Source: Acidobacteriota bacterium (lineage in GTDB: Bacteria > Acidobacteriota > Vicinamibacteria > Vicinamibacterales > CAVVIG01). From it: DNA of 64,000 nt. The stretch covers positions 186,001 to 250,000 of the forward strand of contig QHWB01000039.1 in NCBI GenBank assembly GCA_003222395.1, given 5' to 3'. Of this stretch, positions 10,676 through 19,904 are shown one piece after another. The notes under the pieces are model-generated. The model did no database searches and was not told where the DNA came from. It saw only the letters and a list, made by a program, of their open reading frames with translations. The translations under genes and the position numbers were made by a program. Every line of letters starts with the position of its first letter. Position 1 is the first letter of the stretch.

Positions 10676-13600
10676 CATCCGACCGGAGCGCGCGCCCTGA
10701 GCCGCGTCGAACGGCGAATGCTTCAGCCGAGCGTCACATCGTGGTCTGGCTGGCGCTCGGCTGCATCGCGCTCACCATCGTCTACGCTTACCCGCTGTCG
10801 GTTCACCCGGGCGACCATGTCATGTCGCTGGGAACCGACGCGAACCTGTACATCTGGACGCTCGCGTGGGATGTCCACGCGTTGGTCCATCGGCCGCTCT
10901 CGATCTTCGAGTCCAACATTTTCTATCCGCTGCACCATACGCTCGCCTATTCCGAGAACCTGATCGGCAGCGCGTTATTCGCGGCGCCGGTGCTGTGGCT
11001 GACCGGCAACCCGGTGCTCGCCATGAACGTCGCGGCGCTCGTCACCGCACCGCTGTGCGCGCTCGGCGCGTACGTGCTCGCACGCGCCGTCGGCGTCAGC
11101 GTGGCCGGTGCGGTGCTCGCGGCGATGATTTACGGTTTCTCGCCGGCGCGCTTCTTCCGGCTGGATCAGCTCCACCTCACGAACGTCCAGTGGATACCCT
11201 TCTCTGTCGCCTTCGCGCATCGGTACCTCGATCGTCGCCAGCCGCGCGATCTGCGACTCGCGATCGCGTTCTTCACGCTCCAGGCGCTGACGAGCGGCCA
11301 CGGCGCGGTCTTTCTGGCGATCGTCCTCGCGGCGTTGATCGTGTACCACATGGTCCTCGGCGAGCCGGCCGCGCCCATCGAACGCCTTCGCGACGCCGGG
11401 ATCGTCGGCGCGCTGCTCCTTGCGCCGGCAATCCTGGTTGTTCTGCCCTATCGCGTCGTGCAGGTCGAGATGGGACTGCGCCGGACGCTGGAGAACTGGC
11501 ATGTGTCGTGGACCAGCTTCCTCGCATCGCCCTCGCACGTGCAGCAGTACCTGGTTGCGCGGTTCATGCCGTCCGCACGAGTGTACGAAACGGCGACCGC
11601 TTATCTCTTCCCCGGCTACATACCGTTGATGCTGGGCGCCGTCGGCATCGTTTGGCGCGTCGAGCGCGGCATCGCGCGGCGCCGCGCGGCGCTCGCGCTG
11701 AACGTGGTCATCGTTCTCGCGCTCGCCGTCGCGGTGTACGCGACGGCGACGAACGACGCGAGGGTCCGCGTCGGCACGATCGTCATTCTATCGGCGCGTC
11801 AGGCGTGGCGCGCGTGGCTATGGGTTGCCGTCGCGCTGGCGATGCGAATCGCGATCGCGTCACGCGTACCGCTTCTCTCTCGCCCGCGGTTCCCGCGCGG
11901 CGACGCCGCGACGTTCTACACGCTGATGTTCGTTCTGAGCGTGTGGCTGTCGATGGGGCCGCCGTTTGGCGCGTGGCAGTTCATCTACTGGCTGCCTGGA
12001 TTGAATTTCATCCGCGCGCCGTCGCGGTTCATGATCCTCGGTATCCTTGCGCTCGCCGTGGTGGCCGCGCACGGATTCGACCGGTTGACCGCGCGGCTTT
12101 CAGCCCGCCAGCGATCGGCGGCGGCCGCGTCCGTCGCGGCCGTTATGGCGATCGAATTCGCCGGCATGCCGCTCGACATCGCGGCGCAATCCGTGCGGCT
12201 GCCGGCCGTCGATCGGTGGCTCGCCACTCGTCCGCCACCTTTCGCCGTCGCGGAAGTCCCCGTCGCCGATTCGAAGAACGTCACCGTTCGCGAAGAGCGG
12301 CAGTCGATCTACATGCTGCACTCGATGGCGCATTGGCAGAAGACCATCCACGGCTACAGCGGCCTGCTGCCCAACTTCTCCGACAACCTGTACTGGCAGC
12401 TCACGACGTTTCCGGATGCGACCAGCATCCACGCGCTCAGCGAGATTGGCGTCACTTACGTCGTCGTGCACGAGGATCTGTATGCTCCGGGCGAGTGGCC
12501 CGACGTCGAGCGGCGCCTCGCCCGCTTCCCGGAGCTGACGCTCGAGCACACGGAGACGGGCGGCCGTGTGTATTCGTTGCCTAACGCGCGTTTCAACCTT
12601 TCCAGCGGCCGACCCGTCGAAGGCGGCATGCGAACACTTGCTGCTGCCGCTATCGTTCTGCAAACCGCCGGTGCCGGCGCCCAGACCGCCGACATCCACG
12701 GCACCTGGACGGCCGAGCTTCGAAATAACAAGGTTTTCCTCCAGGTTCAGGCAACGCAACCTGACGACTGGAACCGCAACAACGACTGGCGAGGCGGCTG
12801 GAACATGGGCCAAAGTCTCCCGGTCGACGAGCTGTCGGGGCTGCCGGGAAACGACGAGCGCTTTACGGCCGCCAGCGTGAAGTTCGAGCTCCGGCGCGAA
12901 GGGGGCACGCTCGGCTTCGAAGGCTCGTTCCGCGACGGGCGGGGCGCCGGGCTGTTTACCTTTGCGCCGCGCCGCGAATACATCGCCGAGATGCGCCGCC
13001 TCGGATACAACGACGACATCCCGCTCTGGCGTCAATTTCAGCTCACCGTCCACGACGTCGGACCGCGCTACATCGCCGCGCTGAAGGCGGAAGGTTACGA
13101 CAAGCTGTCGCTCGATCAGATCCAGCGCTCGAAGAACCACGGCGTGACGATCGACTACATCAAGGCGATGAAGGCCGAAGGCTTCAAGGCGGCGACGCTC
13201 GAGGAGCTGGTGCGCACGCGCGATCACGGCGTCACGCCGACCTACATCCAGGACATGCGCAAAGCGGGCTTCGGGAATGTCGCCATCGAAGATCTGGTTC
13301 GATCGAGAGACCACGGGGTGAGTCCAGAATTCGTGCAGGAGATCCGGCGCCTCGGACTGACCGCCTCGACGATCGATCAGTTCGTGCGGCTGCGCGATCA
13401 CGGCGTCACGGCGCAATTCGTCAACGAGCTGAAAAGCGCCGGCTACGACAGGCTCGCGACCGAGGATCTCGTGCGCGTGCGCGACCACGGCGTCAACGCG
13501 GCTTTCATCCGCGAGCTCGGCGCGCAGGGCTTCAAGAACCTGCCAATCGACGATGTGGTCCGCGCGAAGGATCACGGCGTCAGCGCCGACTACCTCGCGG

Positions 13601-13764
13601 ACATGAAGTCGCTTCTGAAGGATCTATCGCTGACGCAGGTCGTGCGGATGCGCGACCACGGCGTCACGCCCGGCTTCATCAATCACGCGCGGGCGCGCGG
13701 CTTCACGACGACCGATCCCGAGGAGCTCGTGCGTCTGAAAGATCGCGGTCTCTGGAAAAACTGA
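10672..13764 (+). CDS. Multipass glycosyltransferase-like membrane protein in one frame with a secreted repeat protein
   Basis: A single frame of 1,030 codons runs from a GTG overlapping the recA stop to 13,764. Residues 1 to about 640 look like a complete polytopic membrane protein of the GT-C/ArnT-like kind. They have roughly ten hydrophobic helices, an early loop with acidic residues ([16 protein letters not shown]) and a soluble C-terminal domain ([20 protein letters not shown]) ending near VYSLP. Without a stop codon the frame continues through a linker ([15 protein letters not shown]) into a second protein with its own signal peptide at 12,628. This is either a real fusion or two genes whose separating stop was lost. 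The sugar donor and acceptor are unknown. The N-terminus (ANASAER) again resembles REP-encoded peptide. Confidence 0.7.
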   Translation: MTSDRSARPEPRRTANASAERHIVVWLALGCIALTIVYAYPLSVHPGDHVMSLGTDANLYIWTLAWDVHALVHRPLSIFESNIFYPLHHTLAYSENLIGSALFAAPVLWLTGNPVLAMNVAALVTAPLCALGAYVLARAVGVSVAGAVLAAMIYGFSPARFFRLDQLHLTNVQWIPFSVAFAHRYLDRRQPRDLRLAIAFFTLQALTSGHGAVFLAIVLAALIVYHMVLGEPAAPIERLRDAGIVGALLLAPAILVVLPYRVVQVEMGLRRTLENWHVSWTSFLASPSHVQQYLVARFMPSARVYETATAYLFPGYIPLMLGAVGIVWRVERGIARRRAALALNVVIVLALAVAVYATATNDARVRVGTIVILSARQAWRAWLWVAVALAMRIAIASRVPLLSRPRFPRGDAATFYTLMFVLSVWLSMGPPFGAWQFIYWLPGLNFIRAPSRFMILGILALAVVAAHGFDRLTARLSARQRSAAAASVAAVMAIEFAGMPLDIAAQSVRLPAVDRWLATRPPPFAVAEVPVADSKNVTVREERQSIYMLHSMAHWQKTIHGYSGLLPNFSDNLYWQLTTFPDATSIHALSEIGVTYVVVHEDLYAPGEWPDVERRLARFPELTLEHTETGGRVYSLPNARFNLSSGRPVEGGMRTLAAAAIVLQTAGAGAQTADIHGTWTAELRNNKVFLQVQATQPDDWNRNNDWRGGWNMGQSLPVDELSGLPGNDERFTAASVKFELRREGGTLGFEGSFRDGRGAGLFTFAPRREYIAEMRRLGYNDDIPLWRQFQLTVHDVGPRYIAALKAEGYDKLSLDQIQRSKNHGVTIDYIKAMKAEGFKAATLEELVRTRDHGVTPTYIQDMRKAGFGNVAIEDLVRSRDHGVSPEFVQEIRRLGLTASTIDQFVRLRDHGVTAQFVNELKSAGYDRLATEDLVRVRDHGVNAAFIRELGAQGFKNLPIDDVVRAKDHGVSADYLADMKSLLKDLSLTQVVRMRDHGVTPGFINHARARGFTTTDPEELVRLKDRGLWKN
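12628..13764 (+). CDS. Possible separate start: secreted protein with eight 29-residue repeats
   Basis: An ATG at 12,628, four bases after GAAGGCG, begins [20 protein letters not shown], a good signal peptide, so this may be translated separately from the upstream membrane-protein frame. The mature part (about residues 22-130) is a beta-rich domain starting [10 protein letters not shown]. From about residue 150 come tandem repeats of 29 residues with consensus HGVTPxYIxxMKxxGFxxxxxEDLVRxRD. Seven are clear and one at the N-side is degenerate. Similar helical repeats occur in acidobacterial BlaR1-like and envelope proteins; their ligand is unknown. Annotators may report only the long fused frame, so this entry marks an alternative product and not an additional gene. 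Confidence 0.5.
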   Translation: MRTLAAAAIVLQTAGAGAQTADIHGTWTAELRNNKVFLQVQATQPDDWNRNNDWRGGWNMGQSLPVDELSGLPGNDERFTAASVKFELRREGGTLGFEGSFRDGRGAGLFTFAPRREYIAEMRRLGYNDDIPLWRQFQLTVHDVGPRYIAALKAEGYDKLSLDQIQRSKNHGVTIDYIKAMKAEGFKAATLEELVRTRDHGVTPTYIQDMRKAGFGNVAIEDLVRSRDHGVSPEFVQEIRRLGLTASTIDQFVRLRDHGVTAQFVNELKSAGYDRLATEDLVRVRDHGVNAAFIRELGAQGFKNLPIDDVVRAKDHGVSADYLADMKSLLKDLSLTQVVRMRDHGVTPGFINHARARGFTTTDPEELVRLKDRGLWKN

Positions 13765-13770
13765 GCGACC

Positions 13771-13827
13771 AGGCTTTCAGCCGAGCGCACGCACTCCGCT
13801 CGCCGCGCGAGCCTTTCAGGCGAGCGG
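13771..13827. repeat. REP-like palindromes after the repeat-protein gene
   Basis: Two copies of the GCTTTCAGC/GCCTTTCAGGC palindrome (13,771-13,787 and 13,804-13,827) lie in the same orientation, separated by a GC-rich spacer, directly after the stop codon at 13,764. They belong to the same family as the elements at 239-365 and 57,799-57,913. Confidence 0.6.
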
Positions 13828-13861
13828 AACCGCCGTCACCCTTCGCCGCGCCCCGATTACT

Positions 13862-13870
13862 TGCTATGAT
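13862..13870 (+). promoter_or_regulatory. Extended -10 promoter element of tRNA-Phe
   Basis: TGCTATGAT matches the extended -10 pattern TGnTATAAT except for one base and ends 19 bp before the tRNA. No good -35 hexamer is visible, which is common for extended -10 promoters. Confidence 0.45.
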
Positions 13871-13889
13871 GAGAGTTCGGTCCGGGCGT

Positions 13890-13965
13890 GGCGAGGTAGC
13901 TCAGTTGGTAGAGCATACGACTGAAAATCGTAGTGTCGACAGTTCGATTCTGTCCCTCGCCACCA
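13890..13965 (+). tRNA. tRNA-Phe (GAA)
   Basis: The 76-nt sequence folds into a full cloverleaf. The acceptor stem is GGCGAGG with CCTCGCC, the D arm GCTC...GAGC, the anticodon stem TACGA/TCGTA around loop CTGAAAA (anticodon GAA), and the T arm GACAG-TTCGATT-CTGTC. The discriminator A and the CCA end are encoded. Its 3' end from 13,948 onward forms the left attachment site of the genomic island. Confidence 0.97.
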
Positions 13966-13975
13966 CTCTCTCGAA
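13948..13975 (+). repeat. Left attachment site (attL core)
   Basis: These 28 bp (TTCTGTCCCTCGCCACCACT plus CTCTCGAA) cover the T-arm and acceptor end of tRNA-Phe and the ten bases after it. They are repeated perfectly at 35,121-35,148. Confidence 0.9.
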
Positions 13976-14062
13976 CAATTTGGAAGGTTTCGAGAAGCGT
14001 CAGTCGCACAGCCCGAGCCGGCTGACAAACGGCTGACAATCGGTAGCGCCTCACTCGCATTT

Positions 14063-15466
14063 TCAGCCCACCTGCACGTTGTCGTCTGATCGCGTCGCGA
14101 GTCGATCGGCGCGGCGCTGGCGCGCGTGCTTCATCGATTCCGCCAGCGAGTTCGCCCGCGCATTCATGTACCGCTGCGTCGTCGTGATGTTCGCGTGACC
14201 GGCGAGCAGCTGCAGCTCGTGGACCTGAACGCCTTCGTCTGCAAGACGCGACAGTGCCTCGTGCCGCAGGTCGTGCCAGTGCAGGTTGATCTTCCGAAGA
14301 GCGTCACGTTCCAGCCGCCGATGACCGCTCGCGCGTGCAGTCGGCACGACACCGTGGCACAGCAGCAACAACGTTTCCCAAGCCGATCGGAAGCTGCGCA
14401 CGTATTCGCCCGTCTTTGCGTGGCCGAAAACGTAGGCGTCCGGTCCGAGGAACGCTCGTCGTCGTAGTACCTCCTCGAGGCGACTGCCGCGTTCAAACGG
14501 GATCACGCGCGCCACCTCCGTTTTCGAGTTCTCTTTCAGGATTCGGATCCAGCGATGCTGCCAGTCGATGTGCCGGTTCTGAATCTTCATCATCTCGCCA
14601 CATCGACAGCCGGTGTCGAGTGCGCCGATGATGCGGTCGCGCATCTCGTCGCCGGTGGTTAGCTTCGCATCGGGATCCCAGATCTGCTTCGTGACGATTT
14701 CGCTGCAGAGCGACTGCGGGATCTGGAACCTTCTGGCGAGCTCGTTTTGAGTGACGCCTACCTGGGCGCGTCGTCGGATGTCGTTTACGATGTCCCAGCT
14801 CAGCTTCGCGTTCGCGCGCGGAACCTCGTTGAGCCGCTTGCACGCGTCGAGCAACTGCTGTTCTTCGGCCTCACTGACACGGCGGTCTCGACGTCGTTCG
14901 TTCTTCGTGACGATCCGCAACCCAAGTCGATGAAATGGTATCGCAGCGAGCAGATCTCGTCCGATTGCCCAGTTACATACGTGCCGCAGTCGAGCGAGGT
15001 ACCGGTTGGTTGTCGCGATTGCCCGTTCTGAACACCGTGCCTTGAAGTCCTCGATCGCTTCAGGACGTTCGAGCGCCTTCACGGGCAGCTGACCGACTTC
15101 CGACGTGAGCACGCGAAGCTGGCTCTTGGCCGTGTGTCGACTCTTGAGCGGTTCAACCTCGACGTACCGCTCACGATAGAGCGTGAAGAGATCGGCAACG
15201 GTCGTCGGTTTGCCGGCTGCGTTCTCCCGTGCAGGAATCACACGGGGATCTTTGCCCGCCGCGATCTCCGCGATGAACTTCGGTTCCCAGACCTTCTCGG
15301 CTTCTTGCTTCGAAGTGACGGATGCCGTGGCGCCTCGCGCGAACGCGAAATCGTCGACGGGCATCCGATAGCGTTTTCCGTGGTGCATGACGTTAAGCCA
15401 CCACGGATGCGCGCAGCGCGGGCTCGCCCTGCAGCCTCTGCTGCCACATTGCTTCCGAACGGCCAT
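14063..15466 (-). CDS. int: Tyrosine-type site-specific integrase with an inserted HTH segment
   Basis: This enzyme would integrate the island at the tRNA-Phe 3' end. The 467-residue protein has an N-terminal cysteine-bearing segment, an arm-type DNA-binding region, and a SAM-like core-binding domain at about residues 90-175. In the catalytic domain, Arg288 (DTGCRCGE), His398 and Arg401 (HDLRH), His424 (GHANITTTQRYMN) and the nucleophile Tyr433 are all present, so it should be active. Residues about 217-267 are an extra segment containing a helix-turn-helix-like sequence (RAQVGVTQNELARRFQIP), placed before the first catalytic Arg. It ends about 90 bp from the attL repeat. The excisionase-like gene lies 18 bp upstream on the same strand. 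Confidence 0.93.
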   Translation of the reverse strand: MAVRKQCGSRGCRASPRCAHPWWLNVMHHGKRYRMPVDDFAFARGATASVTSKQEAEKVWEPKFIAEIAAGKDPRVIPARENAAGKPTTVADLFTLYRERYVEVEPLKSRHTAKSQLRVLTSEVGQLPVKALERPEAIEDFKARCSERAIATTNRYLARLRHVCNWAIGRDLLAAIPFHRLGLRIVTKNERRRDRRVSEAEEQQLLDACKRLNEVPRANAKLSWDIVNDIRRRAQVGVTQNELARRFQIPQSLCSEIVTKQIWDPDAKLTTGDEMRDRIIGALDTGCRCGEMMKIQNRHIDWQHRWIRILKENSKTEVARVIPFERGSRLEEVLRRRAFLGPDAYVFGHAKTGEYVRSFRSAWETLLLLCHGVVPTARASGHRRLERDALRKINLHWHDLRHEALSRLADEGVQVHELQLLAGHANITTTQRYMNARANSLAESMKHARQRRADRLATRSDDNVQVG

Positions 15467-15484
15467 ACAGGTCCTCCTTTCCGG

Positions 15485-15754
15485 TTACGAGACTCGGGTT
15501 GGTGCGCCTCGACGCAGCCAGTCGAGGACGGCTTCAGGTCGGAACCTCCTTCCTCGAACGCCGAATCGCTGCGAGACGAGCAGGCCGCGTAGGTATGCGC
15601 GCCGCACCGTCTCTTCGTGGCAGCCGATAAACTCCGCGACCTCGAATGCGGTCATCAGCCGGTTCGGTAGTCCGTTATTGGCCGGCGCGCTGTTCGCCGG
15701 CGGCTGCGTGGTGTCTGCAGTATGCGTCGATTCCGGGTACGCCGTCTTCCGCAT
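15485..15754 (-). CDS. Excisionase-like helix-turn-helix protein
   Basis: The 89-residue protein has a Pro/Ala-rich N-terminus, then a MerR/excisionase-type DNA-binding domain at about residues 32-82 (MTAFEVAEFIGCHEETVRRA, followed by YLRGLL and a wing GRRFRPEAVLDWL). Such proteins bind near att sites and direct excision, or they repress the integrase. It is 18 bp upstream of int and probably co-transcribed. Assignment rests on the domain and on context. Confidence 0.82.
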   Translation of the reverse strand: MRKTAYPESTHTADTTQPPANSAPANNGLPNRLMTAFEVAEFIGCHEETVRRAYLRGLLVSQRFGVRGRRFRPEAVLDWLRRGAPTRVS

Positions 15755-16175
15755 CGGTCCCTCCGCGCAAGTGCGGCGCCGAGCATTGGCGCTCGACGCC
15801 TGGTTCTCGGATTGACGAACCGAGTCTGGATGGTGCGACGGAGGACGATCGGCCTGAGGCGATCGGCTCGCGTGGCGGACTCGGTAAGGCGGGATTCAGG
15901 GCGTGCCGCTAAGCGCTCACTCGAATCACACGCCGGCGGGAGGTGTCGATGCGTGGCGGATGTGCGCGACGCATCGTACCCTCCACATGCTCATGCCACG
16001 CGACTTGTCCTGGGAGAAGTCGCGCGCAACGGCTGTCGATGGGGTCACCGGCCCTGAGGTTGGTGCGCCTGAGCGCGACGGACAATCTGTCGGCCGCTTT
16101 CAGGTCGCTGTCGCGTAGAGTGCCGTCACCGAGGGCGCTGGGCCGTCGGATCTCAAGCTGCGACCGTTCCAACCG
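15755..16175. other. Stretch without a recognisable gene
   Basis: About 420 bp upstream of the excisionase-like gene contain only short, uncharacteristic frames on both strands. It probably carries the int/xis promoter and the degraded 5' part of the permease fragment that follows. I see no clear repeat or RNA structure. Confidence 0.4.
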
Positions 16176-16713
16176 TTCCGGTCTTGGGTGCTTCTCGCCG
16201 TGGCCCTGAGGCCATCAACGGCTGCAGAGAGCGTCGCGGCGGCAATTGAACATGTCAATCGCGAAGTCACCGTCACGTTCACGCCGCTGCCAGATCAAAT
16301 AAATGCGTCCCTCATCCAGGAACGAGTCACCGCCATTCTCGCCACGTTCTTCGGGCGGTTGGCGCTTGTTCTGGCGTCTCTTGGTTTGTACGGCGTCACG
16401 GCGTATGCAGTCGTCCGCCGCCGTGCCGAAACTCGGGATTCGCATGGCGCTGGGAACTGCTCCGGGCGTGATCGTTCGACTTGTTTTGTCTCATGTTGCT
16501 GCCCTCGTCGCGATCGGCCTACTCGTCGGCGCGGCGCTAAGCATGTGGTCGTCGCAGTTCGTCAGGGCGCTGCTCTACGGATTGGAACCGCGCGATCCCA
16601 CTACGCTGATCGCATCGGCAGTCGTTCTTGCTGGCGTCGCCGTGATCGCTGCGTCGCTGCCGGCGTGGCATGCGTCGCGGATCGATCCAGCAGAGGTGGT
16701 GCGCGAAAGCTAA
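16176..16713 (+). pseudogene. C-terminal fragment of an ADOP-type permease, frameshifted
   Basis: Only the last quarter of a MacB/FtsX-like permease is left. One frame encodes ESVAAAIEHVNREVTVTFTPL and the helix RLALVLASLGLYGVTAYAVV. Near 16,425-16,437 the reading frame shifts, and a second frame continues with LGIRMALGTAPGVIVRLVL, two further hydrophobic helices and the usual end PAWHASRIDPAEVVRES. The N-terminal and periplasmic parts are missing. It is a dead relic of the same family as the permeases at 23,004, 28,211 and 29,598. Confidence 0.8.
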
Positions 16714-16972
16714 GTCGCGCAATATCCCGGCCAGCGTACGTCGGCGGCTAAACACTACGCGACTGCTCATTACCTTCGTGACCGACCGCCCAGCTTTGCC
16801 GCGTTTGACATCGAAGCGGCAGTCCCTTGATACTGCCGGGAGCGCGCTGACAGGGCGCCACCCACCCGCGGCAAGGGAAGACTCCCACCTGTTCGGTCTG
16901 AGGCGTGTGCGTGTGCACCTTCTTTCAGCCTGGGTTCAGCGGGGCACAGGCGATTCATGAAAGGAGGGTGCA

Positions 16973-18595
16973 ATGACCGCATCGAAGTCGCTCCCTGCCC
17001 GTCCGTCTCTCGAGTCCCTCCGTAAACAGGCAAAGAAGCTCGCGCGCGACATCACCGCCGGTGACGCCGATGCCATCGCACGTGCGCGCGTGCACCTGCC
17101 ACATGTCGACCTGCCGTTGACGCAGCGAAATGCGCAACTCGTGATCGCCCGTGAGTACGGCTACGCCGGCTGGCAAGATCTGACCGCCGAAGTCAGCAAA
17201 CGCCTCGGCAAGGGACTCGAGTGGGCGGCAACACAGGCTCGGCGCGTCATTCACGACAACGACGTCGAACGCCTGAAGCAACTGCTTGCTGAATACCCGG
17301 CCTTGCTGTCTTGGCAGGGAGACGAGCGGCACGGCAGTCTGCTGGAGATGGCCACGGGCGCCTATGGCGACGCCTTCGGTGCGGAACGAGAACATTGGTT
17401 CACGCGCGGAGCATGCGCGGAGCTGCTGCTCGGGCGAGGCGTCGTCGTGTTGCCGCGAGTGGCGGAGGGTATTCTCCAGTCACGAGCCGTTGGGCTGTTG
17501 CACTTGTTCGAGCGCAAAGGCCTGCTGCCGCGCACGTTGAAGTTTCGTGTCGCGCTCGGCGATCTCGCCGGTGTTCGCGCTCTTCTGCGGGAGAACGCGT
17601 CCGACCCGGCAGCGCTGAATGACGCGTTCATCTGCGCATGCCGCTACGAGCACGAGGAGATTGCGTCGTTGCTGCTGGAGCGAACGATCGGGCTCGATCC
17701 CGAGCTCGGCAGACGCATCGACGACACGACGGACCGGCAGTCCTTCATCAAGTTCTTCATGGAAAGGCAGTCACTGGACTTCGATCACACCCAAGCGGCG
17801 GGACTCTGGGAAGCATTTGTGATCGGACATGCCGTGCGCTCGTTTCACAACAAGGACCTCGTGTCATTCGTGAACATGCTGAAACGCGAGCCCTGGCTCC
17901 TCGGCGACGACTACGTCTGGTTTCAAAACGATCTAGTGGCCAAAGCCAGCTTTAAGAACGATCGCGGCGCGTTTATCAGCGCGCTGTTCGATCTCGATGC
18001 TGCGATCCTGCGTCGCCAGCCGCCGCCACAGTCCGAGGCGATCGCGTACGCGCTCACCTACGCAAAGACGGAACTCATTCCGTTACTGAGGCGCATTTGG
18101 CCGCTGCCCGACGATCTACCACATGCAGCTGGCATGGGCGATTTCACAAGGGTCAAGAAATGGTTCGACGCAACCGGACAGCCGGCGCTGGGCGATCTCG
18201 ACAATCACTACCCCCGCACCAGCCCGCATCTACGAAAGCACGATGACCTCCACTGGGGCGCGCCCACGGTGCAGCATGTTCTCGACACCGCGCTCGCGTG
18301 GTCGGTCATCAACCGTCACTTCGACGTGGCAGATTTCCTCCTCGAGCACGGCGCAAACATCAGCACTGATTGGAACTCGCACGAGCCGGCGAGTATCCTG
18401 CATCATCTGGTCTTCCTGCCGAACCCTTACGAGTCGATGCAATTCCTCATCGACCGCGGCATCGACATGACGATCAAGGACTACCGTTGGGACAGTAACG
18501 CAATAGGTTGGGCGCGCTACGGCAAGAGCGACGAGAAGATGGCCCAGTGGCTGGAGGAGGCGGAACGGCGGCGGGAACAGGGACGATCCGCATGA
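16973..18595 (+). CDS. Ankyrin-repeat protein
   Basis: The 540-residue cytoplasmic protein starts at an ATG preceded by a near-perfect Shine-Dalgarno (AAAGGAGG) at 16,960-16,967. The first 60 residues (PSLESLRKQAKKLARDITAG, then VIAREYGYAGWQDL) match a head region common to a family of bacterial ankyrin proteins. Degenerate ankyrin units follow at about residues 95-230 (VERLKQLLAEYPALLSW, VAGVRALLRENA-like) and at about 435-520 (FDVADFLLEHGANISTDW, MQFLIDRGIDMTIKD). Ankyrin repeats mediate protein binding; the partner is unknown. It is the first intact cargo gene of the island. About 260 bp upstream without a gene probably hold its promoter. Confidence 0.85.
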   Translation: MTASKSLPARPSLESLRKQAKKLARDITAGDADAIARARVHLPHVDLPLTQRNAQLVIAREYGYAGWQDLTAEVSKRLGKGLEWAATQARRVIHDNDVERLKQLLAEYPALLSWQGDERHGSLLEMATGAYGDAFGAEREHWFTRGACAELLLGRGVVVLPRVAEGILQSRAVGLLHLFERKGLLPRTLKFRVALGDLAGVRALLRENASDPAALNDAFICACRYEHEEIASLLLERTIGLDPELGRRIDDTTDRQSFIKFFMERQSLDFDHTQAAGLWEAFVIGHAVRSFHNKDLVSFVNMLKREPWLLGDDYVWFQNDLVAKASFKNDRGAFISALFDLDAAILRRQPPPQSEAIAYALTYAKTELIPLLRRIWPLPDDLPHAAGMGDFTRVKKWFDATGQPALGDLDNHYPRTSPHLRKHDDLHWGAPTVQHVLDTALAWSVINRHFDVADFLLEHGANISTDWNSHEPASILHHLVFLPNPYESMQFLIDRGIDMTIKDYRWDSNAIGWARYGKSDEKMAQWLEEAERRREQGRSA

Positions 18596-18716
18596 GCACA
18601 CCTTAGAGCACTTGCCTGGGCCACATGCTACTGATAAACGGTGCACCGATTCCCGAAGACGCGCAGACGCGGTCGCCTCTTGCTTGGCGACTACAACGGA
18701 GTAGCATGTATTGCCC

Positions 18717-19091
18717 ATGCCCGCCTACCAGCCGACCGAGCTGCACGCACTGTTCGCACAGGCGTTCAATCGCGGCGACCTCAACGAACTGCTCGCACTC
18801 TACGAGCCGAACGCCACCATCGTGGTTGGCGGTGAGTCCGTGGCGGGTCATGACAGTGTGAGAGCCGCGCTCGAGCGGTGGTTGGCTGCTGGTGGCCAGA
18901 TTGCTCTGGCCACACGCGCCGTGATTGAGGGCCCTGACGGGCTCGTTGTGCTGCACGGCGCTTGGGCCATCGCATCGCCCGAGGCACCCCCTTCCGCAAC
19001 GGTACGGCGAGGGTTGAGCACAGAGGTTCCGCGACGACAGTCGGACGGAACCTGGCGTTTCGTCATCGACAATCCGGATATGCCAATCTGA
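18717..19091 (+). CDS. SnoaL/NTF2-like protein (DUF4440-type)
   Basis: The 124-residue protein fits the NTF2-like fold. It has an N-terminal helix pair (ELHALFAQAFNRGDLNELLALYEP), a beta strand NATIVVGGESVAGHDSVRAALERW and later strands ending SDGTWRFVIDNPDMPI, a typical C-terminus of DUF4440/SnoaL relatives. Members are small hydrolases, isomerases or ligand-binding proteins and the function here cannot be assigned. A TTG two codons upstream is an alternative start. It is followed after 6 bp by the YdeI-like gene, suggesting a pair. Confidence 0.8.
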   Translation: MPAYQPTELHALFAQAFNRGDLNELLALYEPNATIVVGGESVAGHDSVRAALERWLAAGGQIALATRAVIEGPDGLVVLHGAWAIASPEAPPSATVRRGLSTEVPRRQSDGTWRFVIDNPDMPI

Positions 19092-19097
19092 CAAGCT

Positions 19098-19658
19098 GTG
19101 GCGGGGAATCTGATCACGCTCGAGGTGCGAACACGGGAACAGTGGCGGCAGTGGCTCGCGAAGCACCATGCGTCCAGCGCCGGCATCTGGCTCGTCCGCC
19201 ACAAGCAACACACCCGCGTGAAGTCGATGCCCTATGAAGACCTTGTGCGCGAGGCGCTCTGCTTCGGATGGGTCGACAGCCTGGTCAAACGCTTGGACGA
19301 CGATCGCTACGCGATCAAAGTCACGCCGCGCAAGGCGACGAGCAAGTGGTCGGACATCAACCGGAGACGCTGGAACGAACTCAAGGCGGCTGGCCTGCTT
19401 GCAGCGCCTGGCCTCGCAGCGGCTCCCACGGGAAACAGCTATGCGCCACACCCACCGATCCCGGAGCTGCCTGCCTACGTTGCCAAAGCATTCAGGACGA
19501 ACCTCAGCGCATGGCAAAACTTTCAGGCGCTTGCTCCGACGTACCGGCGTGATTTCGTGGTGTGGATTCACACAGCCAAACGAGCTAAGACGCGGGAAAG
19601 GCGTATTCGCGAGTCGATTGAACTGCTCTCGGCCGGCAAGAGACTCGGTTTGAAGTAA
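19098..19658 (+). CDS. YdeI/OmdA-family protein
   Basis: The 186-residue protein starts at GTG (MAGNLITLEV). It shows family signatures WLAKHHASSAGIWLV, the YEDLVREALCFGWVDSLVKR segment, TPRKATSKWSDINRRRW and the C-terminal DFVVWIHTAKRAKTRERRI. YdeI-like proteins are small cytoplasmic proteins linked in some bacteria to resistance against cationic peptides or bacteriocins; the biochemical activity is unclear. It sits six bases after the SnoaL-like stop. Family assignment is good and function is only suggestive. Confidence 0.85.
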   Translation: MAGNLITLEVRTREQWRQWLAKHHASSAGIWLVRHKQHTRVKSMPYEDLVREALCFGWVDSLVKRLDDDRYAIKVTPRKATSKWSDINRRRWNELKAAGLLAAPGLAAAPTGNSYAPHPPIPELPAYVAKAFRTNLSAWQNFQALAPTYRRDFVVWIHTAKRAKTRERRIRESIELLSAGKRLGLK

Positions 19659-19904
19659 ACGACGCTTCCGTCGTGGGCCCAATCCGCTCGCGTCACCGGC
19701 GTGAAGTCTTCGACGCGCCTCAGCCATCCGCGATCTGGTTCCAACTGGCGAGAGTGAGGGTCGACCTTGCCGGATAAGTACTGAGTGACGGCGCAGGGGA
19801 TCCCGATGCCCGACCGTCGAAATTTCCTCGCTTGGCGACTACTCTGGATTTATCCGGCGATATCCGGCGACTGTGCCGTAGCCCACGAACCGGCACGCGC
19901 CAAT

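Noticed and set aside
13857-14060. Short minus-strand frame across tRNA-Phe and attL
   Set aside because: It is antisense to a functional tRNA gene and has no domain. A similar peptide arises at attR only because the DNA is repeated.
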